Positions 24,601-36,900 of a stretch of 64,000 bases of DNA are shown here, piece after piece (the first letter of the stretch is position 1; every line of letters starts with the position of its first letter). The DNA is taken from positions 19,449,447-19,513,446 of the forward strand of contig NC_092364.1 of NCBI RefSeq assembly GCF_030848805.1, given 5' to 3'. The position numbers and the translations under genes are program-made. This DNA is from Temnothorax longispinosus. Lineage: Eukaryota > Arthropoda > Insecta > Hymenoptera > Formicidae. The notes below the pieces were generated by a model that worked only from the letters and a program-made list of their open reading frames with translations, had not been told where the DNA came from and ran no database searches.

Positions 24601-26060
24601 CGCCCTTGTGTGAAAGAGACATTATATCTACTTGCACATATTACTAGAAGTATGAAAAACATTTTAAACGTGTATATACATTGCGCGAGAAATATTGTAG
24701 AATTCACTTTGTCAAATTTTATAAAACGTAGTGTAAAAGTATCTGTAGAAAAAAGTTATGACGATCTTGTATGACTTAATTATAAATTTTTTGTTAATTT
24801 AAGACTGATTTGTCTCTTAACAAAAAGTGGATTATATAAGCTATTAAAAAAGATAGCATAAATAAATTAAAAAAATAAATTTTGTTATGTTCAAATAATG
24901 GTTCAACTTAAGATCATAATCATATAGCGCATCTAGAAATGTTATTATCGAATTATTAGTAACAAAAATTCCCTCATTGTGTTCCTCAGCGTTTCCAGAC
25001 AAAAGACAGAAGGATGAATGATAATCCTGCAATATATGTATAGCGAAGGGAGATCTACGTTTCTTTTCCTGCACAAGCTACTCAAATCATTGTTCCGGCG
25101 CTTGAGCCGTATCAAATCCGAAAGACATCAAGGTACGAAGGCAACATCCACGCGTGTCCGTGGCAGTCGCTCGACGGAACTTTGTGGATCGTGTGCCGTG
25201 GTGAGCACAGCAGCGCCTCTTGCAGCAAGACAAGAACTCGGATGGAGGCGGAGTTCGAGGTACGGCCTTCTCGCGTACGCTCCTCCCATAAGCTCGCAAG
25301 CTGCCGGGGCAGGCAACACAGTTGAACGGCACCTATATGGATCTTGGAAGCTTGGACCCGGGCCAACCTAGCGCAACCTGATGGCAAGTGCCGTGAACGT
25401 GCCACGGCACCTATTCCACTGCCTGGAGTCGAGGCCTGTGGATCTGTCCTGTCGCTCGGGTTGTCCGACACTCTGTCGTTCTCGTTCCCTCGCGTGCCCT
25501 CGCGTGCCCTCACGCCACGAAATCAAGGAAAGTATTACGTGAATTCACACCTGCACGCACCGTGCACTTCACGCCTAATTATGTCCCTGACGACGTACGC
25601 AACGTCTCTCGGACACGGTTGTGGTTTTTCGAAACGTAATAGACTCGAGATTGAAAGGAATAATAGCAATGATGCATGTAATAGTAATAGTAATGAATAT
25701 ATTTCAATTACTACGTTGTGGATTTCTGACGTATACAAGTTCCATATGATTCTTTTACTTTTACAGTATAATGAGAAAAATGATTAACATATATTTTTCA
25801 GAAAACATCGAATAATAAAATTATAATATAAATCATAATGTTTTTTACGAATCAATCAAGAATGTTTCTAGCATATATAAATATAAATAAATGGTAAATA
25901 AAATCTTTAAGTTTAAGATTATCTCTCCGATTTAAATTACATATTGGATAGCGATATCAAATAATTTTGTTATTTTCGCTTTTACCACGACTTATAAAAC
26001 AACATGTATCGATATTCGATCAATGGCATGAAAAGAGCAAGTTTCTCGTTGCACCGGCCC
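24601..26060. other. AT-rich flanks around a GC-rich core
   Basis: Positions 24600-25010 and 25740-26010 are AT-rich with dense stops. The core at 25080-25550 is GC-rich, with overlapping open frames on both strands that have no recognisable product. A 10-bp unit cgcgtgccct is repeated at 25491-25500 and 25501-25510 and then decays. Confidence 0.5.
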
Positions 26061-27950
26061 TATCGACGATGAGAAATAGGCTATCTTTTAAATCGTTTTA
26101 GAGCCCTGTAGCCGGAGGAAGTGAAGATCAATAAAACAGTGAGAGAAAAAGAACAATTTGAGGGTGGCTCCGGTTTCACAGCGACGGTGCACGTTTGATG
26201 GGCAAGGGAGACGCGGAGGGTGCGAGAGGGTAGCGAAAGAAGGGTGGCTGAATGGTGTGGCGCGCAAGGTGGGTGGAGATGGCGCGACATTTCATTCAAT
26301 TTAAATGAAACTCGTATTAACGATGTGAAATCAGTGAATTCAATTAGGCGAGCTTTATTAATACAACATGATTAATTAAACAATAGAGCGCGATAGAGAA
26401 GGGGGGGACGAAATAAGAACGGGGAACGAGCAAAGGGTTACCCCAAGAGAGCGCGGCAGATGTTCGTGGCGTCAACCGAATTATTAAATATCGTAAGTTT
26501 GCACGTCTGTCGCGCGCGCGCGCGAGAACAAGCTTCAGTAAATACAGATCTTTCCACTATCACCGGCGAATTTGGACTTCCGCGTATTTATATCGAGCTG
26601 GCTGAGCATACGGTGTAAGAGAATATTTCCTATTTTGTTTTACACATTTGACGGGAGAGAGCAGATGTAAGGATCGTTATTACACGTCAAACAATTCCAG
26701 GGAGGGAATACATCTATTTACTTGGGATTGTAAGAGGTGTTTATAAGTGGAACGGCATCTCTCTTTGTTCTCGCCGACGTTAGAGACAGGTACGTATATA
26801 TATACCTTCAGTTGCCTGAACTAAAACGACACGGGTGAATTTAACCGAAAAATCACCATCTGAAAAATGAGCCTCTCCAAACTCGACCATGACCGTGGAC
26901 CTAAGAGAATAACTCACGGATTCTATTTCATGCTACGAAAGCAGAACATGAAAGAGCTAAGGGCGGCGGTTTGCTTACGTTGAGATTGAGTCGGATTAAA
27001 CGTGAGGAAGGGGGACACAAATAAGAAAATAAAAAAAATCTCGCTCCACTAATTTCTCTTTAACTAGCTAGAAGGCTTAAGTCACTTAAATAGCGGCTGA
27101 CTCGTGGGCGCGTTATCGCGACTTTTAACTAAAATATCTCATTCCCTGTAGCTCTTCATATCGAGTCGGGCATACAAGCCGCGGCGTTCTAAGGTTTAGA
27201 CGAACTTTTTCAATGAAGATTATTCCGAAGTCCGCTAACTACTCAGCGCTCTCTTGAGGGTTTGCGCCAACTTTTTTCATTCGCCTAACTTTCCCGAGAG
27301 TCTGCGCCGACGAAGGAGAAAGAGTAGATTGGCGAGCACGGAAACAGGAACATGGAGACGGCTACATGTTCCGTTTACTGCCACCTTAAACCTGTTACGG
27401 CTACGTCACCTTGGAGCCCACAATGCACATAAAAAGAGATGTTTTAATAACGATATTTAAGCGTAGAGAGAGAGAGAGTCAAAACGTCCGCGTGCTCCAT
27501 TTTTTTCGGAAATAATGTTTAAAATTTAAATCAAATTACTATATAGTATCAAAAAAATATGACATTACGTTATAAATTCAAATATTAAACAAAATACGAT
27601 TACGGCTGAATAAATAATATCACGCCTGTGTAAAATAATAAAAAATTCTCGCTTATAAATTAATCTTCATTTACGTTATTATATTACGGTAGCAGCAATG
27701 TGCTTTTCATGTCGCTACAGCTCGGTCGTCTCTCTATCGAATAGTCGACGACACGGCCTCATCCCGAGAAGGGCCCACGCGATTTATCGCTCGTTAGCCT
27801 TCAGAGCGAGACCAGTCGACCAGTCTCACCACCACCGCTCGATTCGTGCATAATGACTGTAAGAGGTATGCGGCGTATTCAGGCGTCAAAATCCGCAGCC
27901 TTACGTTGCCTCGTAATTGGTCCGTCATTCTTCGACCCGTCAAAATACAC
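26061..27950. other. Non-coding background
   Basis: GC-rich, G-skewed sequence at 26100-26290; the (CG)7 run listed separately; an ACAG/GTACGT donor-like site at about 26790 without a convincing exon; AT-rich sequence at 27500-27680. No gene supported. Confidence 0.5.
26511..26524. repeat. (CG)7 alternating run
   Basis: Fourteen bases of perfect CG alternation, the strongest left-handed (Z) DNA candidate in the window. Its survival implies little methylation-driven CpG decay here. Confidence 0.8.
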
Positions 27951-27956
27951 AGTGGG

Positions 27957-27964
27957 TATAAAGG
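27957..27964 (+). promoter_or_regulatory. TATA box candidate (TATAAAGG)
   Basis: TATAAAGG lies 59 nt upstream of an ATG in good context (28016), which leads into a 7-codon stub ending at a GTAAGT donor. A start site about 30 nt downstream would give a 5' leader of roughly 30 nt. This spacing is typical of insect TATA-driven genes. No independent initiator was identified. Confidence 0.25.
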
Positions 27965-28015
27965 AAGAGGGAGCTGCTGCTGTCGATGCTCGGCGAAGGA
28001 CCTGATTAGCGACCC

Positions 28016-28036
28016 ATGGATCCCTCGGACATCCAC
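28016..28036 (+). CDS. Candidate mini first exon, 7 codons
   Basis: GACCCATGG gives a start codon with G at +4. Seven codons (MDPSDIH) are followed directly by GTAAGTCTCC, a consensus donor, in phase 0. The TATA box at 27957 is suitably placed. Very short coding first exons are common in insect genes. The hydrophilic peptide is not a secretion signal. No second exon was identified, so function is unknown. Confidence 0.2.
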
Positions 28037-28039
28037 GTA

Positions 28040-29540
28040 AGTCTCCAGTCATGGAGGCGCGAACTTGGTGGGGGCAAAGAACGAGCGAGGGAAGAGAGAG
28101 AGAAAGGGGAGAATGGAAAGAAGGCGAGGGACTCGTCGATCCGAGCACCTGACATTCATGACTCGAAACATCGTTTGACGTTCATTCAGGGCAACTTTTC
28201 GAGGCAGCCTGTTTTCAGCGCGCGTATCGAATAAGGCCCCCACAATGGCCCGTGATGCAGGCAGCGTAGATAATTGAACGTTTCAGTGGCTGCCTGCCAC
28301 GAGTAATAACGGTATAGGGTACGTGCATACATCTGATTGCGAGAGATCGACCGCTTGTGGTTGTGGTGTGTAAGGAGGGAAAACGTGGCTGGCATTAAGG
28401 ACGCGCTGACTTTAAACCTCCGCACGCAAGTCCTCCCATCGAGGAAGTGTCTTCATTATCCGTTGACAAGCTCGTCGACTATGAATAGAGGCGTGGAACA
28501 CGGACTTTGTCCGTGAACGAGGTACGACAAAGCGCGAAAACGCGATTGTACCAATATTGTTATGCACTCGTCTGTCGGTGTGATGTGAGCTGCGCATAAT
28601 ACTTCTTTGAAAAATATTTTTCCGCTTGTGCCGCAACGTTGTAAGAGCGCGGTGAAGAATCGGCGGCTTAAAAATATACCTCCGCGCATATCCCCCGTAC
28701 GATGATTAATTACGACCGCGATTATTAACCGCGTCGCATCCGCCAATACTGTCGACGGCACTCGTGCAGCTGGATTTCCGACAACGACAGCTTCAGTTAG
28801 CAAAGGCGCACTAACGCGTAACGCATTTCGAATATTGGCAATCAGGACGTCGCATTTAATTTTGGAACCCCCTCGCCACAAGAAACGACAAACGTTTTGA
28901 TCAAACATTTGGCAAACACTCGTCGCACGGGCTCGAGTTCAGCTCTCCCGCGCTCGTCTGAACCGAAACAACTCTGTCGCTTCCACAAACAACCGCCGAA
29001 GCAGGACGAGCCGATGATGGAGGGAGATGGACGATCAGTTGTTTTGCTACTGTCTGCGCAGCGAAGTTCGCTGGGCTGCATATCTCGGGGCGTTTGCTTC
29101 GTCAACCTCTTCAACGTACTTTCCTTCAGTTTCGGCTCTCTTCCCAGGCATAATGTATCTTCTTAATATCCACTAATATACATATTAACATTAATATCGC
29201 AATTATAAATTATACTTTTCTTTTTTCTCGCCCACTTGTAACATGATACAAAAAAATTGATCGATTTAACCAAATTTGTAATTATGAGCTCTTGTTTTTT
29301 CTATTAATGTTGCGCGACCGTAATACGAAAAAAAATATTCCCTACGAGCAATTACGTTGTTCTTGGGCAGTTGCAAATATATACGCGCGTATATAACGCA
29401 CGTCTCAGACGCGATGATGTTAAGAAGAATACACGCTGCCATGACTTGATGCGGGCTGGCAATAAAGCGACATGCCGTTGTTACCGTAACTATTAATTAG
29501 CAGCCAGCTACAACGCCGTCGTGCCGTCGCTCACGGGATC
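28040..29540. other. Non-coding background
   Basis: Mixed sequence with overlapping short frames on both strands (for example 28456-28908 minus and 28842-29114 minus), none recognisable. An AT-rich patch spans 29160-29340. Nothing else seen. Confidence 0.5.
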
Positions 29541-29550
29541 CGTTTCAACG

Positions 29551-29560
29551 TATATAAAGG
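29551..29560 (+). promoter_or_regulatory. TATA box candidate (TATATAAAGG)
   Basis: TATATAAAGG is followed after 26 nt by CAGCC and then by a short leader with an ATG at 29598 and a GTAAGT donor at 29606. An upstream ATG at 29584 opens only five codons before TGA. The arrangement resembles TATA-driven insect genes whose first exon carries only the first few codons, a layout known from cuticular protein genes. No chitin-binding (Rebers-Riddiford) exon was seen downstream. Confidence 0.25.
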
Positions 29561-29597
29561 TCGGAACATATCGCGCAGCCTAAATGGAAACGTCACG

Positions 29598-29605
29598 ATG
29601 ATCGT
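29598..29605 (+). CDS. Candidate mini first exon, ATG plus donor
   Basis: ATGATCGT is followed by GTAAGTGG, a consensus donor, leaving phase 2. The candidate depends on the TATA box at 29551. With only two complete codons the coding claim is very weak; it is recorded because of the promoter-like spacing. Confidence 0.12.
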
Positions 29606-29912
29606 GTAAGTGGCTTGTCTAACATTTTGATTAACACGTCGGTTGCCGGCAAAACGAAGGCAGAAAGCTGCAAAACGCGAAAGGGGTCCCTCCCCTCGCC
29701 TTCCTCGTTCTTTATGGTGCGCGTACAGACGTAGGTTGGTATTAGCTTGTCGAGGAGAAGGCGGCTGTCACTCAGCCAGGCCAGGTATCCCGAAAGACCG
29801 TCTGGCTGTGTCAGGAGGTAGATACACGTGAGGCTAGGGCATGTGAATCGATCTGTTAAAGAACATGTTTACACGCTACCGCCTCTCACTCCTACCAGGT
29901 TTCGGCCAATCT

Positions 29913-29930
29913 CCCTCCCTCCCTCGCCCC
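29913..29930 (-). other. G-quadruplex motif on minus strand
   Basis: CCCTCCCTCCCTCGCCCC on the plus strand gives four G-tracts on the minus strand with loops of 1, 1 and 3 nt. It lies about 350 bp downstream of the TATA candidate at 29551. Confidence 0.65.
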
Positions 29931-30293
29931 GCGTTCCCATCTCTCGCGCGATTCTAATAATTTATCCATTGCCAAATCGGGCCAGTTACGTTGACGATAA
30001 TTTTATCTCTAGTATTATTTAGTCTCGCACGCACATTACACAGTCTTTCTCTTAAACATTATTCCGCGATCTCGTGCGCTTCTCACGCATTCTTCCACGC
30101 TCTCGAGGACGGTAGACAATTTTCTCGGTGGGGTCTATACTACAGAACCGAGTGACGAGTGACGCACACTCGACAAATGGTCGTTTGCCTATATATATCC
30201 AAGGCGGGCTCTTATTCCCGGTGCCGGGCCAAATAAGCACAGTTTACAGTCGAGGGTCGTGGGGTTCATGACGTTACTTATGCAATGTAACTC

Positions 30294-30353
30294 AACTCGG
30301 CTCGGCTCGGCTCTCGGTTAGACTCGATTCGGCGCGGCGCGGCGCGGCGCGGG
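30294..30353. repeat. GC-rich pentamer repeats
   Basis: Four CTCGG-type units near 30294-30316 are followed, after a short spacer, by four GGCGC units near 30332-30352. Two different CpG-rich pentamers lie side by side with no gene context. Confidence 0.85.
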
Positions 30354-32255
30354 AGAAGCCGTGAGGCAGGCGGGAGACGGTGGAGAGTATGCCCGTCGAA
30401 TTCATGCCCTCTTAGAATACAACCCTTGTGCGGAAGGGTCGCGGGGAACCCTTATATTACTTACGTAGACCCGGATCAGGACCACTCGGCCCCTTTTATG
30501 TATGAAACCCCTGCGTATAATACTCCCGCTAGCGAGAGGCATCGCGCTCGTCGGGGGTGGATTCGAGTTGGATCATGGTCACCGACAGTCTTCTCAAATT
30601 ACCCATCGTTTAGAACTCGTTTCTCGGTGAGTGCAAATGCATACAAATATATATGCTGATCGTACTCCGGTAGGGACGTCTGTATAAAGGGCTCGTTTGA
30701 CTGCACATCGAATGATATTTATCGGATTATATATCGAACGCCAATCTGGAGAGATCCGCTTCGTGTTATTAATTTTGTCCGCAAAGTCGTCTTGCGAAAA
30801 CTATCTCTAATGAAAGGCCATGTTATCGCGCGATACAGCCAAAATTGCAGGAGGATCTATCGATCGATATTAACTTCAGCTCAGAAATTTTCGTATATTT
30901 TTCCTTAGTCTATTATCCAATCGCGCGCGTGCAGGTATAGTTTGAGAAATATATAAATATAGCGATTGTATCTTTTCATCGATTATGTATTGTACTTTCA
31001 AAAATTGCTTTTAAACTAATTATTATACGACATTATAACTTCTATGATATCAATTATACCTTTCGGAAAAAAAATCAGGCAACGTCTTGTTGACAGCTGC
31101 CTTATTCTTCAGGCTCATCTCCCCCGTGTGACAGAAGAGAGCAACTGGGACAAAGCGTTGACGTGAGAGGAACTCTAGAGTGGCGGCGGCGGGCGGGCCG
31201 CGAAGAAGTGGCGGTGGAAAACGGCTTCTTTGACAAATTCGATTCGCGTGTCACGGCACGCGGAACACGGCGAGAGCCGGAAAACTGCGAGGGTGTTCCA
31301 CTCTCGCAGTCGCTAAATCAGCTAAATGGCTGGCAGAACCAGCGGGGATTGGGAACCTGTGTAACGCGAGGTGTGACAGGCGTGGCTGACGCCATCGGTG
31401 AAATCTTGAATATTTGATGCCGCGCGTCACGCGGCTGCCGCACTGACGACTGACGACTACGACGAACGCCGACGAGATATTGAGAGCCGCGAGAATTTCA
31501 AGCGTCGTGCAGAAAATCAAGTCTCATCGCCCTTCCTCTAAGAGGAATCGAGTGTAGGAATACCGGATTGTCTGGCCCGTCACCTCTTATCTTCGTTACC
31601 CGTCATCGCTCTTCGTTCCGCGAGAATTATTCAACGACTTTAATGCTGCGCATACACTGCAAGCGCAACTGAATTGATATTTCCTTGCGCCATTCATCCG
31701 TCTAGGTATTAATTATTTCCATTATTTCCGTATGCGTCGTATGTAGCGATTTAATTATAGAAATTATGTACATCGCCGACGATCGTCGTTAACTAAAAAA
31801 AAAAAATTCATCTACAGCTTCGAGTATATCTCTCTTAGCGTACAGTCTATCCGATTAATTAAGCTATTTCTTCTTCGAGTATACAAATAATTTGCAAAAT
31901 CGTCACATATTTCGAGCTCATTCCGCTCCTAATAAAGTACGAAATAACATTCGCACACAGAGAAGTCAAATGTTCCTCGCGCGCGCGATAATTCGCATTG
32001 TACCACGGACTCGATATTATATGAGTCATCTCGGAGGCGAAACGACCAAGGGTGATAACAATCGCGCTAACGTTTTTACGACGTGTGTTCAGGCGGATCC
32101 GGCGGGTACGCTGGCGCGCGCGCTGTCGTCGGCGAGAAATGATGATTGAATTAAGCGTCTTAAAACCAGACCATGCCCATTGATGATCGCGCGACGACCG
32201 CAGCGAAACGGCGCAAATAGCCTTTAGTGCCTCGCGGCAAACAGAAAGCTACACA

Positions 32256-32279
32256 TCCCGGAACGTACTCATTCCGGGA
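32256..32279. repeat. 8-bp perfect-stem hairpin
   Basis: TCCCGGAA and TTCCGGGA flank an 8-nt loop. Each arm contains CCGGAA or TTCCGG, an Ets-like core, so a paired binding site is as plausible as an RNA hairpin. Confidence 0.45.
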
Positions 32280-33875
32280 CTCATCCAATTAATCATTTTA
32301 CGAGCCATCGACTTCCCTCGTTTCGCTGTACAGTTCTACGGCCGCGTACACCGCTGTTGTCCGTTCTGTTGCAAAAAGAGGAGCGCGAAACGCGAAACAG
32401 TAAAAAAAAAACAAAGAGAGAATAAAAATACAACGCGGTATAATTTTTATCGTTGAATGTTCCGACGCTGGCCGTGACACGTCGAGCGAATTAACAAGCT
32501 CCGGCTCGCGATTTCCGACGGTACATCAACAACGCCGTCCCTCTACCCCGTTCCGATGTTAATGCGTATTAATGTCGAGCGTGTAGATATTTCGCTTTAC
32601 GTGAGTCCGCCGTGTGTAGGTAACAAGCGCATTTATTTATGGATAGCTGGAACGCCCGATGAAACATCAATGTGTCCGCGCGAGAGCAGCGGACGTGGGA
32701 GCGACGCGAGTGCAAGAGTGAGAGAGGTTCATAGACGAACTAGCGAGGTAGCAGGAGAAAGAGGATATCAGAAAAAGAGGGGGAGAGAGGGAGAGAGAAA
32801 GAGAGAGTGCGGAGGCCAAAGAGAACAAGGGATGACGACAGAGAAAGAGGATGAATAGGCGCGAAACGAATGTGTTTGTGAAAAGTACGAAATCGTTGGT
32901 TGATAATGGGTGCAGTTTATCAGACCTCCCCCTCGCCCGCCCCCTTCCACCTTTTCGTGTCCACAGCCCCTGTACCGCTCTTCCATACCAGCGGCGGCAA
33001 TAGCGGGTGCTTTCATTGTACACGCGGCCTGCAAACAATAATCATGACACGCGGGATTGCCCGGCAATGACAATGGAATTGATGAAATATCGATTGCGCG
33101 CCCGACGACACCGTATAATTGTTTTACAACGACTGCTGCGCCATTCGGCGCCGCTGATAGGACTCTGCGGTGGCTACGTAAAATCGCTCCCGTACGTTTT
33201 CCAAGCGGGATGTATGCGCGCCTTCATACCCCTTTCAGCGAGCGAACGTTCTCTCTTTTCGTGAAAAAGAGAGGGACGTGTTCGAACGCGGCGCGAATAA
33301 TTGAAGAGGCTATTTCCAAAACGAGCCGCATCCACTTTTAGCCCAAAAACGAACTCGACACGTCCGCTGGATACGTCGTGTATATATTTTTAGAGACCGC
33401 CATATATTTCCTCACCGAATTACTTATGATCTTGCGCAATGAGGGACAATGAAGGTAAATGGCTAGCCTAGCGTTGCTTTTCAGATAATTGCAAATAGAC
33501 GTTACTTCAACAGGCATTTCATTTCAGGTGTTAAAGTGTCACAGAGTATTGTACGATGTTTAATCCCTCGTCTCTAAGATCCCAATGTAAATTTGACGTG
33601 AACATTAATCGCACGCAATTACTCGACGTGTCGCGTCGAGGAAACGCTTTCCAAGGTATCAGCGTGTCAGCGGACTGACGCACGTTGCAATAATCCTGAA
33701 TCTCATAAGCAACCGTGTGTCACACGCAAGCGTATGTTGCGGGAGCGGGGCGGTGTCGGCCCTCTAAGAACAGGTGGTGCCTAAAGGGCGAGGAGATTTG
33801 TAGTTTCATTAGGCAGCGGCTGCTGCTTATGACGCCTGGGCCCGGTTGTCTACAACCACTTACATCGCTACTTAC

Positions 33876-33993
33876 CTGCGTCGCGCCGTAAGTAACCTCT
33901 CCCCAATTCGACGTGGCGTTGAGCCACTTGCAAGCCCGGCGAGGAAAATGAGCAAGAACTGTGCGTTCAGTTGAGTAAGTGCCATCAAGAGCG
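33876..33993 (-). CDS. Weak candidate exon with consensus donor
   Basis: The minus strand carries GACGCAG/GTAAGTAG, a consensus donor whose last exon base is 33876. The frame is open for about 40 codons up to a TAA near 33998; its end reads WLNATSNWGEVTYGATQ. No convincing acceptor was found; CGCACAG near 33955 lacks a pyrimidine tract. The donor also lies inside a TACTTAC/GTAAGTA inverted repeat, which offers a non-genic explanation. The product is unrecognised. Confidence 0.13.
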
Positions 33994-33998
33994 AGTTA

Positions 33999-36900
33999 TA
34001 CGTAACTTAAGCAAATGCGCGGAAATAAAGCCTCCGCGCTAGCTATGTACAGGAGATGGTTTTGCGCGTCGCAGACAAGCACGAAGAAGGGTTACAACCG
34101 ACACACCGTCGATCATAACAATCCTTCCGATTTCTAACTCTTTCAATTTATTGCCGTAAGATCAATACGCGAAATTAATATAGAGATTCTGACGAAACGG
34201 CTCGATAAAAGTAAGGGGACGACTTCTTGGAAGTTTATATTACAAGTAAGACGGATAGAGCCGAGTCTAGGATCTTGAAAAAGTAGCAGTTTGGAAGTCG
34301 ACGGTTCCCCAAAGCCACAAGATTGGCTTTCGAAAGCATCCGCATCAAAAAGTTCGCGCAATTGCCTCTCAGAGTCGCGCGCGGGCGCGCAAAGGGAGAG
34401 GAAGAGATTCTAAAGAAGTTTCCCAAATTGCGCGACGATCTCGTTGAAACGACGTTCACCGGGCGTGTTCGGACCCACGAGCGGCTCCGTCGAAAACTTT
34501 TGACGCCAATGTCACAGTAGGTACGTGTGATGTGTATCCGGCATTCATACATTCGCACGAAAAAGATGCAGATGGTGTTCGCATAATACAAACTCTGAGA
34601 GGCAGCTGCGCGGATATATATACGACAGATTCTCGCCGCTCTCTCATCGAATAAGCTCGTCGTTCTATTCCAACGACCGGAAAAGACAAATATATATGTA
34701 TATATCATTATGTGATAAACATATCTATAGAATAAAACCATAAAAAGATCTGCAACAAGTCAAATTTTATTTAAAAAAAAAAGAAAGCTAACATTTCCTA
34801 AAATTCTATGTCACATTTTATTTACGCGTTGCATGTCAGTCATGCCAATGTTGCATGGTCTGATAAATATCAGAATCGTGGATTACGTTTGCTGGATGGA
34901 TATACGACTCGTTTCAACGAATAAATTTGACCACACAAGATCGAATACATTTCGCTCGGCTTACATGACATCGAGGCAGATGCTGGAGTAAATTCGACCA
35001 CGTCACAAGTTTTTTCAAAACGGATTATTATGTCCGTCTTTCTCCGTCTCTTCTCTTTTTTTTTTCATCGCGTACGTGCCCGAGACTCTGATCCGCGGAT
35101 CTCACCGAGTAACGTAACCGCGACTCTACGGAGATCGGTGGCAAAACAGCCGCCAGTTACCTCGATCCACCCCGCCACCCCCGGGGCAACGAGGCGTCGT
35201 TTGTGACGTATCGACTTCGCAGAAGTGCCGGACGTGTTCCTGCTCGAAAGCGCCGTAATTACGGGTATCTTTTATAGGCAGGAAGAAGATATTTATACAG
35301 CCGACGTGCTGGATGATCGAGGAGGCTCTCTCGCCCCCCCGGGCGATGACGCGACCTTTTCCCTATCAGCCGAGGTGGGATGATCCACGACCGATCCAGC
35401 GGACCACGATTCTAACTTAGCAGTATTTTTCATGTACGGTATGCTCGGTAAATTAAGCGTCCATTCAACGCCATTCCACACCGAGAATGCTCCTTGCGTT
35501 CATGACGTTGTTTGCTTAAAGGCACAATGCTGCTGTTGCGCGATGATAAAGCATCGTTAAAAATAACTGACGCGATCGGAACATATATAGCGGAATAACG
35601 AAAGCATTATACACCTGTATAGATTGGGTATTCAAAAGCAAGATGTAAATCGAGTTTATAACGAGCGTATCCTAAAATGTGAAAATTATTAATTGGGTGA
35701 TTATATTGGAGTACGCATTTTGATAAAATTTTCGATCTTTTAAGTTGTATATATTAAACACACTATATCATAAGCGAATATATTCGATCGTGGCACGTGG
35801 AATTTTTGGCGGTTATTTTATAGGCGAGAGAGGAGAGCAAAGTCAGGAAGTGATAAAGAGCGCGCGGGGGAGAACGAGTTAATTTCATAGCTGATCACCC
35901 CGGGTAATCCAACCGGGGGCGGTGCCGCTGATGCGGAAAACAAAGCTGCAGGGTGCGACGAGTCACCCTACCAAGCTTTTCCGAGTCGTACGTCATAAGT
36001 GCTTCCGCGCTAGATTCATCATCTTAGCCGACCGGCTTCCAGCAGGGTTATCCACTTTTTCCACCCTTGTCGACGACAGTAGACGGCACGGTGACGGGGA
36101 TTATTCTGCTTGAACCGTCCTAAAATCTTCTCTTCTCGAAGAAAAGGATATTTTTCTCGCGTAGGGAAAAAGCTCCACGGAATTTTTCTCTTAAAACGGA
36201 AAAACCGTTCCCTGTGTAAGTCACCGTTAATCGCTCCGGCATCTAATAACACGCAGTCCTCGTTACTGCACAAAATCCTATGATTCTAACACTAAAAGCA
36301 CGAGAGAACCGTGCGTTTATTTCCATATCTTCGATGTAAAAACCTGATCGAATCATATTCATACAGACATAGAACTCGTGATACTATTTTATTGCGCACA
36401 TCGGTTATATAATGCCTTGACATTGTTTCGCGTGTACCAATGCTATCTGTTACGTTGCGTCGACACGATTCAATGTGCATGAACGCTGTGTAAAAAACGC
36501 GCACGTGCTTTACCCCGGTCTGACCGTTTGTTTTTACGAGCGCGTAAACGAATAACGTTAAGCCGGCGCCGTGCGAAAGTTACGAGGAGAAACTCGACTC
36601 CCGCGAGATATTCAAAACGGGCCCGGAGATAACGCGGATAGATGCCGAAGAAGAAGGACGTGCGTGGGGTGTGAGTATCGCGTACACACCGCAGGACCCT
36701 AATGGTGGCTGCTTACGAGTTGATTTATTTATCGGAGTGGCAATACCACGGCGAATCCACCCTAAGAGCACGCCAGATTAGCCCGGAGCCCTCGTGTGTA
36801 TCTTTCTCGCGGCTCTATGGACGCATAATAGACACGCGTGATAGACGAGAGAACGGGAAAGCGTGACACTCGGAATAAAGTATACCCGGGGACACGGAAA

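Larger units (their letters stand above)
29611..33860. other. Non-coding background
   Basis: It contains a G-quadruplex motif on the minus strand (29913-29930), GC-rich pentamer repeats (30294-30353), an AT-rich patch (30890-31070), an A12 run (31795-31806), a small hairpin (32256-32279) and a GA-rich purine run (about 32777-32808). An open frame at 30426-30659 runs into a GTGAGT donor near 30629 but is contradicted by an equally open minus-strand frame. Confidence 0.5.

Noticed and set aside
30426..30629. Plus-strand frame running into a GTGAGT donor
   Set aside because: The minus strand of the same stretch has an equally good ATG-to-GTAAGT frame. Such mutual contradiction shows how easily these patterns arise here.
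34279..34520. Lysine- and glutamate-rich frame ending at TAG followed by GTACGT
   Set aside because: It is enclosed by a longer minus-strand frame, the in-frame TAG sits just before the donor, and no acceptor with a pyrimidine tract precedes it.
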